Source: Actinoplanes liguriensis (GTDB lineage Bacteria > Actinomycetota > Actinomycetes > Mycobacteriales > Micromonosporaceae). Taken from it: a DNA stretch of 5,401 nucleotides. Position 1 is the stretch's first letter, and each line of letters starts with the position of its first letter. The stretch spans positions 7,645-13,045 of the forward strand of contig KL571417.1 of assembly GCA_000715855.1 (NCBI GenBank). Reading direction: 5' to 3'. The position numbers were made by a program, and so were the translations under genes. Shown here in pieces: positions 1-4,567 of the stretch. The notes under the pieces were generated by a model, which was given only the letters and a program-made list of their open reading frames with translations, made no database searches and was not told the origin of the DNA.

Positions 1-14
1 TGTATAAGAGACAG
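1..14. other. Residual Nextera (Tn5 mosaic-end) sequencing adapter
   Basis: TGTATAAGAGACAG is identical to the last 14 bases of the 19-base Tn5 mosaic end used in Nextera library adapters. It sits flush at the start of the window, where an untrimmed read end would place it, and it is AT-rich compared with the following DNA. It should be treated as library contamination. True genomic sequence starts at about 15, and the window start is a contig end. Confidence 0.93.
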
Positions 15-51
15 GTTCGGGGCGGTCATCGGGCTCCAGCGGCGCGGACAT
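15..51 (-). CDS. Probable 5' fragment of a divergent gene, truncated at the contig end
   Basis: Reading leftward from an ATG at 51-49 gives an open frame of 12 codons, MSAPLEPDDRPE, before the adapter. Nine of the 11 codons after the start end in G or C, and the acidic, proline-rich peptide resembles ordinary actinobacterial N-termini. The bases just upstream on this strand contain GAGAAT six bases before the ATG, which could be a weak -10 for a leaderless start. No clear Shine-Dalgarno sequence is present. The fragment is too short to assign a function or to exclude chance; if real, the region 52-155 is a divergent promoter region. Confidence 0.3.
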
Positions 52-71
52 CTACCCATTCTCACACCGTG

Positions 72-113
72 GCCCGCGAAAACGCTTGCTGAGGCAAGTG
101 ATCTTTTGCGGGC
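72..113. promoter_or_regulatory. Long imperfect inverted repeat in the upstream intergenic region
   Basis: Three nested arms pair around a TGAG loop (90-93). The inner stem is 83-89 with 94-100 (7 bp, one G-U). The middle stem is AAAA 79-82 with TTTT 104-107, reached across a three-base bulge at 101-103. The outer stem is 72-77 with 108-113 (6 bp, single bulged G78). In total 17 bp pair over 42 bases. No T-run follows on either strand, so it is not a classical intrinsic terminator. It could be an operator for the flanking genes (the core CTTGC-TGAG-GCAAG is a clean dyad), or an RNA hairpin in a leader. Confidence 0.5.
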
Positions 114-141
114 GGCCTCGGTTTATGTCGTACCCCCTCTC

Positions 142-147
142 TAAGGT
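142..147 (+). promoter_or_regulatory. Candidate -10 element (TAAGGT) of the exonuclease/GIY-YIG gene
   Basis: TAAGGT fits the actinobacterial TANNNT -10 and lies eight bases before the GTG at 156, so transcription could start at or within two bases of that codon. No convincing -35 is seen 16-18 bases upstream. The same bases contain AAGG (143-146), which could instead be a Shine-Dalgarno sequence nine bases before the GTG. Either reading supports GTG 156 rather than TTG 147 as the start. Confidence 0.35.
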
Positions 148-155
148 TGGCCGCC

Positions 156-1955
156 GTGGCACAACCGGCTTATGTCCAGGGCACTCTGGACACCTTCCTG
201 TCCGCTGACGGGTCGGTCGATCCGGCCGCGGTGTCGCTCGCCGACACCACGTTCGTCGTGCTCGACCTGGAGACCACCGGCGGCGCTCCGGACGGTGGCG
301 GCATCACCGAGATCGGCGCGGTCAAGGTGCGTGGCGGCGCCGTCCTGGGCGAGTTCGGGACCCTGGTCAACCCGGGTGAGCCGCTGCCGCCGTTCATCAC
401 CGTCCTGACCGGCATCACCGAGGCGATGCTGCGCCCGGCGCCCCCGATCGAGACGGTGCTGCCCACCCTGCTGGAGTTCCTGCGCGGGGCGGTGCTGGTC
501 GCCCACAACGCGCCCTACGACGTGGGCTTCCTCAAGGCGGCGTGCGCCCGGCACGGCTATCCGTGGCCGTCGCCCCGGGTGCTGGACACCGCGGCCCTGG
601 CCCGGCGCGCGCTGACCCGCGACGAGGTGCCGAACCGCAAGCTCGGCACCCTGGCGCGCTTCTTCCGGTCCACCGTCGAGCCCAACCACCGCGCGCTCGA
701 CGACGCGAAGGCCACCGTCGACGTGCTGCACGGGCTGATCGAGCGGCTCGGCAGCTTCCGGATCGACACGCTGGGCGACGCGATCGAGTTCGCCAAGGCG
801 ATCACCCCGGCGCAGCGCAGCCGCCGGCACCTGGCGGACAACCTGCCGCACGTGCCGGGCGTCTACATCTTCCGGGCGGCCGACGACCGGCCGCTCTACG
901 TCGGCAAGTCGAAGGACGTCGCGACCCGGGTGAAGAGCTACTTCACCGCCGCGGAGAAACGCGCCCGGATGTCCGAGATGCTCACCGCCGCGGTCCGGGT
1001 GGAGGCGCTCGAGTGCGCGCACGCGCTGGAGGCCGAGGTGCGGGAGTTGCGGCTGATCGCGGCGCACTCCCCGCCGTACAACCGGAGGTCCAAATATCCC
1101 GAACGGGTGGTCTGGCTGAAATTGACGGCGGAGACCTACCCCCGCCTGTCGGTGGTCCGGCGCTTCGCCGACGACGGCGCCACCTATCTCGGCCCGTTCT
1201 CCTCGCGCCGCACCGCCGAGCTGGCCGCCGCCGGGGTCTACGACGCCGTGCCGCTGCGCCAGTGCAACCACAAGCTCTCGCTGCGCACCCGCACCCCGGC
1301 GTGCGCGCTGGCCGAGCTGGGCCGCTGTCCCGCCCCGTGCGAGCACGAGATCACCCCGGAGGAGTACGACGTGCGCGCCGCCCTCCCGTTCCGCACCGCC
1401 ACCTCCGGCGACCCGGGCCCGGTGATCGAGGCGATCGTGGCGCGGATCGAGGCGCTCAGCGACAAGCAGCGGTACGAGGAGGCGGCGACCGTCCGCTCGC
1501 GTCTGGTCGCGCTGTTGCGCGCCCTGATCCGGATGCAGCGGCTGGACGCGCTGACCCGACTGCCGGAGATCGTCGCCGCCCGGCGGGACGACAAGGGCGG
1601 CTGGGAGATCGCGGTGATCCGGCACGGCCGACTCGCCGCCGCGGCCACCTCCCCGCCGCGCGCGCACCCGCGGCCCACCCTGGACGCGGCGCGGCTGACC
1701 GCCGAGACGGTCCTTCCCGGACCGGGGCCGGTGCCGGCCGCCACCGCCGAGGAGACCGAGCGGATCCTGGCGTGGCTGGACCAGGTGGACACCCGCCTGG
1801 TGGAAACCTCTGGCGACTGGGTGTCACCGGCTCGTGGCGCGGCGCGTTTCTCCACGCTGCTCACCAGGGCTGAATCGGCCGCTTCAGTCCAAGACTCGAC
1901 CGTTCGCCTATCGGTAACTGACCGTTCGGATGACGCCCGCTCGCTTAGGCTGTAA
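156..1955 (+). CDS. DEDD exonuclease / GIY-YIG (UvrC N-terminal-like) fusion protein
   Basis: This 599-residue protein joins two nuclease modules. Residues about 30-200 are a DnaQ-type 3'-5' exonuclease: DLE (D37, E39) is ExoI, NAPYD (D122) is ExoII and HRALDD (H178, D183) is ExoIII, giving a complete DEDDh set. Residues about 229-310 are a UvrC-like GIY-YIG nuclease: PGVY (235-237 as GVY), YVG (248-250), R258 and E297 sit where the catalytic residues belong. Four cysteines (C370, C383, C391, C395) are spaced as in the UvrC four-cysteine region, ending GRCPAPC. A UVR-type helical motif follows (about 423-457). The UvrC C-terminal RNase H-like nuclease and HhH domains are absent. This architecture is known in actinobacteria (for example M. 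tuberculosis Rv2191) and recalls E. coli Cho; a DNA-repair role is inferred. GTG 156 is preferred over TTG 147 because the upstream signals are correctly spaced for it. Confidence 0.93.
   Translation: MAQPAYVQGTLDTFLSADGSVDPAAVSLADTTFVVLDLETTGGAPDGGGITEIGAVKVRGGAVLGEFGTLVNPGEPLPPFITVLTGITEAMLRPAPPIETVLPTLLEFLRGAVLVAHNAPYDVGFLKAACARHGYPWPSPRVLDTAALARRALTRDEVPNRKLGTLARFFRSTVEPNHRALDDAKATVDVLHGLIERLGSFRIDTLGDAIEFAKAITPAQRSRRHLADNLPHVPGVYIFRAADDRPLYVGKSKDVATRVKSYFTAAEKRARMSEMLTAAVRVEALECAHALEAEVRELRLIAAHSPPYNRRSKYPERVVWLKLTAETYPRLSVVRRFADDGATYLGPFSSRRTAELAAAGVYDAVPLRQCNHKLSLRTRTPACALAELGRCPAPCEHEITPEEYDVRAALPFRTATSGDPGPVIEAIVARIEALSDKQRYEEAATVRSRLVALLRALIRMQRLDALTRLPEIVAARRDDKGGWEIAVIRHGRLAAAATSPPRAHPRPTLDAARLTAETVLPGPGPVPAATAEETERILAWLDQVDTRLVETSGDWVSPARGAARFSTLLTRAESAASVQDSTVRLSVTDRSDDARSLRL
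1898..1928 (+). promoter_or_regulatory. Direct repeat GACCGTTCG x2, 22-bp period, upstream of the RSH promoter
   Basis: GACCGTTCG occurs exactly at 1898-1906 and again at 1920-1928. The 22-bp offset is two helical turns, so both copies face the same side. The copies lie about 56 and 34 bp before the expected RSH transcription start, and the second overlaps the -35 region. Read in 11-bp steps from 1902, the units start GTTCGCC, GGTAACT and GTTCGGA. The first is 6/7 to the Streptomyces PhoP unit GTTCACC, while the others are only 4/7. The repeats lie inside the 3' end of the exonuclease gene, so coding constraint could explain them. Confidence 0.25.
1946..1951 (+). promoter_or_regulatory. -10 element (TAGGCT) of the RSH gene, next to the upstream stop codon
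   Basis: TAGGCT is a good TANNNT hexamer. It overlaps the last codons of the exonuclease gene, whose TAA is at 1953-1955. The expected transcription start is about 1958-1959, leaving a leader of about 88 nt before GTG 2047. The -35 is weak: CTGACC (1918-1923) is 22 bp away, too far for a normal spacer, which would suit an activator-dependent promoter. Confidence 0.45.
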
Positions 1956-1959
1956 GGCA

Positions 1960-2000
1960 CGCGCGGACTGGTGGTGATTCAGCCACCACCGGTTCACGTG
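1960..2000 (+). terminator. Strong stem-loop after the exonuclease stop codon / at the 5' end of the RSH leader
   Basis: Arm 1965-1976 pairs with 1984-1995 (12 bp, two G-U) around a seven-base loop (1977-1983). After one C-A mismatch (1964/1996), 1960-1963 pairs with 1997-2000 for four more base pairs. The hairpin starts four bases after the TAA at 1955, as many actinobacterial terminators do, but no U-run follows. The predicted RSH transcription start (about 1958-1959) lies at its base, so it may also form the very 5' end of the RSH mRNA. Structure is seen directly; the terminator or leader role is inferred. Confidence 0.5.
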
Positions 2001-2032
2001 CCATGCTTCGTCGAGAAGGATGGACGATCGGT

Positions 2033-2039
2033 GAGGGGG
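2033..2039 (+). promoter_or_regulatory. Purine-rich ribosome binding site for the RSH gene
   Basis: GAGGGGG at 2033-2039 lies 7-13 bases before GTG 2047 and provides GAGG at a workable distance. It is the best Shine-Dalgarno match in the leader and decides the start. An open GTG at 1971 in another frame is not coding. Confidence 0.55.
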
Positions 2040-2046
2040 TGTCCGG

Positions 2047-3837
2047 GTGGACGTCGACGCCGGCCACGGCGCCGCTCTCGGTCGTGCCCTCCCGGCCGCC
2101 ACGTCCCCGAGCCCGCTCAGCTTCACCCGGCGGCTCCGCTCGCTGCTGAGCTTTCAGGGGAATGACGACGATCCGGTCTCGACTCTGGCCCGCACCCATC
2201 GCAACATCCATCCGTCGGCCGACGTGGCGCTGCTCCGCAGGAGCTACTCGATCGCCGAGAGCATGCACCGCGGCCAGTTTCGCAAGTCCGGGGATCCGTA
2301 CATCACGCATCCGCTCGCGGTCGCGCAGATCTGCGCCGAGCTGGGCATGGACACGACGACCCTGGTCGCCTCGCTGCTGCACGACACGGTGGAGGACACC
2401 AGCTACACGCTGGAGGCCCTGGAGGGCGACTTCGGCCCCGAGGTGACCCACCTGGTCGACGGCGTGACCAAGTTCGACAAGGCGTTCTACGGCAAGGCCG
2501 CCGAGGGCGAGACGATCCGCAAGATGATCGTCGCCGCCGGCAAGGACGTCCGGGTGCTGGTGATCAAGCTGGCCGACCGGCTGCACAACATGCGCACGCT
2601 GGACGCCCGCTCCCCCGCCTCCCGCGCCCGGATCGCGAACGCCACGCTGGACGTCCTGGTCCCGCTCTGCGACCGGCTCGGCATCCAGGCGCTCAAACGC
2701 GACCTCGACGACGTGGTGCTCTTCCACCTGGAGCCGGACGCGTTCGCCCGGATCGACGACCACGTGCAGAACCGTCCCGGCTGGAACGAATACCTGGCCG
2801 ACGTCTCCGCCAAGGCGCGCACGGCGCTGCGCCGCTCCCGGGTCGACGCCGAGGTCACCCCGCGTCCCCGGCACTACTACTCGATCTGGAAGGACACCGT
2901 CGCCGGCGGCCACACCGTGCCGCTCGACCTGCCCCGGATCGCGGTCGTGGTGGACGGGCCGGAAACCGACTGTTACGCCGCGCTCGGCGCGATCCACGGC
3001 CGGTGGCGACCGGTGGCCGGCCGGTTCAAGGACTTCATCGCCTCGCCGAAGAACAACCTCTACCGATCACTGCACACCACGGTGGTCGGCCCGGAAGGGC
3101 GCCTGGTCGAGGTCCTGATCCGCACCGAGACCATGCATCGCTACTCGGAATACGGCGTCGCCACCAGCTATCGATATCCCAAGGTGTCCGACGAGCCACC
3201 CGGCTCCGATCAGCTCACCTGGCTGAAACGAGTACTCGACTGGCAGCAGGACACCACCGACGCGGCACAGTTCCTCGACTCGCTCCGATGTGACCTGGCC
3301 GAGGCGCAGATCACGGTCTTCGCCCACGGCAACGCGTACGAACTGCCCAGTGGCTCCACCCCGGTCGACCTGGCATACGAGTTGGGCCCCTCGAAAGGCG
3401 ACCAGTGCCTCGCCGCGACCATCAACGGCCGGCTGGCCCCCCTGAGCTCCCCACTGCGTGACGGCGACGTCGTCGAGATTTTCTCGGAGAACGACGGGCA
3501 CGTCGAGGCGGAGACGAACGCGCCGCGCGGCCCCCGCCGGGAATGGCTCGGCTTCGTCAAGTCCAGCCAGGCGCAGATGCAGATCAACCGTTACTTCGAC
3601 GAAGAGAACGCGCCCGGCATCAGCATCGCCGACAAGGTCCGGCTGGGCCGTGCCACCATCGGGCTGACCCTGCGCAAACACGACCGCGGCCTGGCCAGCG
3701 AGGTGCCGTTACGGCGTCTGGCGGAAGACATGGGCTACCCCGACCTGGAGACGCTCCTGGTCGCGGTCTGCGAGCGCAGCGTCGAGCCGGACAACGTGGT
3801 CGAGCAGCTCATCGCGATGGTCGACCACCCTGACTGA
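2047..3837 (+). CDS. Short RelA/SpoT homologue (RSH): (p)ppGpp hydrolase/synthetase lacking C-terminal ZFD and ACT domains
   Basis: This 596-residue alarmone enzyme has an intact HD hydrolase domain (about 45-195). It shows RKSGDPYITHPL, LLHDTVEDT (H112, D113, E116, D117) and KLADRLHNMRTL (D177, N181), so ppGpp degradation is expected. The synthetase domain (about 265-380) keeps RPRHYYSI, D294, GRFKD (326-329), Y339 in the G-loop and E355. RFKD is the RxKD signature of bifunctional enzymes. Several normally steady positions differ: AAHW reads ATSY (372-375), EVQIRT reads EVLIRT, and YQS reads YRS. The TGS domain (419-480) keeps LPSGSTPVDLAY but lacks the histidines of the usual VHTEVGHRC stretch. 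A helical domain (about 495-590) follows and the protein then ends. Full-length actinobacterial Rel proteins are roughly 720-850 residues. The likely relation is to the second RSH of actinobacteria (RshA-like), with a standard Rel elsewhere in the genome; the net activity is uncertain. Confidence 0.93.
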   Translation: MDVDAGHGAALGRALPAATSPSPLSFTRRLRSLLSFQGNDDDPVSTLARTHRNIHPSADVALLRRSYSIAESMHRGQFRKSGDPYITHPLAVAQICAELGMDTTTLVASLLHDTVEDTSYTLEALEGDFGPEVTHLVDGVTKFDKAFYGKAAEGETIRKMIVAAGKDVRVLVIKLADRLHNMRTLDARSPASRARIANATLDVLVPLCDRLGIQALKRDLDDVVLFHLEPDAFARIDDHVQNRPGWNEYLADVSAKARTALRRSRVDAEVTPRPRHYYSIWKDTVAGGHTVPLDLPRIAVVVDGPETDCYAALGAIHGRWRPVAGRFKDFIASPKNNLYRSLHTTVVGPEGRLVEVLIRTETMHRYSEYGVATSYRYPKVSDEPPGSDQLTWLKRVLDWQQDTTDAAQFLDSLRCDLAEAQITVFAHGNAYELPSGSTPVDLAYELGPSKGDQCLAATINGRLAPLSSPLRDGDVVEIFSENDGHVEAETNAPRGPRREWLGFVKSSQAQMQINRYFDEENAPGISIADKVRLGRATIGLTLRKHDRGLASEVPLRRLAEDMGYPDLETLLVAVCERSVEPDNVVEQLIAMVDHPD

Positions 3838-3856
3838 GTTGTTAAGAGTCCCGGGC

Positions 3857-3862
3857 TAGCCT
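3857..3862 (+). promoter_or_regulatory. -10 element (TAGCCT) of a probable leaderless promoter for the Nudix gene
   Basis: TAGCCT fits TANNNT and is followed by exactly seven bases and then GTG 3870, the usual layout of actinobacterial leaderless transcripts. No Shine-Dalgarno sequence precedes this GTG, which supports leaderless initiation. The -35 is poor. The whole RSH-Nudix gap is only 32 bp and contains no terminator-like hairpin, so read-through from the RSH gene is also possible. Confidence 0.55.
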
Positions 3863-3869
3863 TACCCGC

Positions 3870-4436
3870 GTGAACATCTCTCGGCAGTTACGTGGCCTCG
3901 CGTATCAAGTTTTCTACGGGCTTCCGCTGCCGCTGCGCCGCCAGGTGGCCCGGGCCGTCTCCCCCAAGTTCCTGGTCGGCGCGGTCGCCGTGATCCGCGA
4001 CTCCGAGGCCGCCGATCCGGGCCGCGTCCTGCTGCTGCGCCAGCCGTCGACACACGGCTGGGGTCTGCCGGCCGGCCTGCTCAAGCGCGGCGAGATGCCG
4101 TCCGTCGGCGCCGCCCGCGAGCTGTTCGAGGAGTCCGGCGTCCGGGTCGAGCCGGGTGACCTGCGCCCCGGCAATCCGAATGCGATCGTCCACCCGAGCG
4201 CGTCGAGTGTCGACATGGTCTGGTTCGGCTGGGTTCCCGCATCGTCCACCCCGCTGGTGGTCGACGGTGGCGAGGTCCTGGAGGCCCGCTGGTGGCCCCT
4301 CGACGACCTGCCCAAGCTCACCTGGGCGACCGCGCGGCTGCTCGGCGTCTACGGCCTCGGGCCGCGGGCCGGCGAGCTGCCCCCGTCGGTCCCGGTGTCC
4401 GAGGGCGCGCCCACCCGCCCGGGATCCGCCGCATGA
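3870..4436 (+). CDS. Nudix hydrolase
   Basis: The 188-residue protein has a perfect Nudix box at residues 69-91: G69, E75, then R83-E84-L85-F86-E87-E88-S89-G90-V91, matching GX5EX7REUXEEXGU. The glutamates bind the divalent metal used to cleave a nucleoside diphosphate linked to another group. The core begins at about residue 33 (FLVGAVAVIRD) and includes GWGLPAGLLKRGE. The first 30 residues are basic and amphipathic, with no clear signal peptide or membrane segment. The last 20 residues are low-complexity and are encoded partly by a repeat shared with the downstream spacer. Substrate cannot be read from the sequence. The gene shares a 4-bp ATGA with a micro-ORF leading into the nucleotidyltransferase gene, so an operon is likely. 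GTG 3870 is supported by the leaderless promoter spacing. Confidence 0.92.
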   Translation: MNISRQLRGLAYQVFYGLPLPLRRQVARAVSPKFLVGAVAVIRDSEAADPGRVLLLRQPSTHGWGLPAGLLKRGEMPSVGAARELFEESGVRVEPGDLRPGNPNAIVHPSASSVDMVWFGWVPASSTPLVVDGGEVLEARWWPLDDLPKLTWATARLLGVYGLGPRAGELPPSVPVSEGAPTRPGSAA

Positions 4437-4567
4437 GCCGCCCACAGACCTGCGCCGCGCCCGGCGATCCACTGCCTCGGCCGGGATTCGCCGCGCCCGC
4501 CCGCCCGGGATCCACTGAGCCCGCCCGCCTGGAATTCGCCGCGTGAGCCGCCCGGAGATCTGCGGCG
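4414..4567 (+). repeat. Diverged direct repeat (44 bp, 110-bp offset) with extra GGGATCC-type copies between
   Basis: Bases 4414-4457 match 4524-4567 at 36 of 44 positions (82%). Each copy spans a GGA-containing patch, a start codon (ATG 4433, GTG 4543) and the same following bases, GAGCCGCCC. Shorter copies of the left part (GGGATCC/GGGATTC followed by a G/A-C-C/T-G stretch) occur near 4461-4475, 4481-4494 and 4504-4519. In the reading frames used, these encode a repeated R-P-G-S/F-A-A type peptide. The pattern suggests local duplication of the nucleotidyltransferase start region followed by drift. The 4437-4542 spacer contains nothing else I can identify. Confidence 0.65.
4433..4546 (+). 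CDS. 37-codon micro-ORF nested between the Nudix and nucleotidyltransferase genes
   Basis: ATG 4433 overlaps the Nudix stop (ATGA 4433-4436), and the ORF ends at TGA 4544-4546, which overlaps the next start (GTGA 4543-4546). Both junctions are the 4-bp form typical of translational coupling. The peptide begins MSRPQTC, close to MSRPEIC of the nucleotidyltransferase, then becomes Pro/Ala/Arg/Gly-rich with R-P-G-x repeats and ends LEFAA. It has no domain or membrane segment. It most likely arose from duplication of the downstream start and may only pass ribosomes across the spacer; a functional peptide is not indicated. It could be chance in GC-rich DNA, but the double overlap argues for translation. 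Confidence 0.4.
   Translation: MSRPQTCAAPGDPLPRPGFAAPARPGSTEPARLEFAA

Noticed and set aside
147..155. TTG 147 as the start of the exonuclease gene
   Set aside because: AAGG ends immediately before it, leaving no spacing, whereas GTG 156 is correctly placed for both the AAGG and the TAAGGT readings. The difference is only three residues.
141..1667. 508-residue open frame on the minus strand opposite the exonuclease gene
   Set aside because: It is the antisense shadow common in very GC-rich genes: Arg/Gly/Ala/His-rich, no domain, while the plus-strand frame holds clear DEDDh and GIY-YIG motifs. The minus-strand frames opposite the RSH and nucleotidyltransferase genes are the same.
1896..1907. 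Possible LexA/SOS box near TCGACCGTTCG
   Set aside because: The halves resemble TCGAAC and GTTCGA but lack the four-base spacer, and the palindrome is poor. No better SOS box is seen upstream of the exonuclease gene.
3120..3420. Slightly less GC-biased codon use inside the RSH gene
   Set aside because: The shift is mild and the domain order is continuous across it, so there is no good sign of recombination or transfer.
3818..3827. 10-bp palindrome TGGTCGACCA upstream of the Nudix promoter
   Set aside because: It lies in the end of the RSH coding sequence (MVDHP) with GC-biased codons and has no second copy, so chance is the simpler explanation.
4421..4536. BamHI-like GGATCC and EcoRI-like GAATTC sites in the spacer suggesting cloning-vector DNA
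   Set aside because: The sites fall within diverged copies of one local repeat with native GC content and codon patterns. Nothing else resembles vector sequence.
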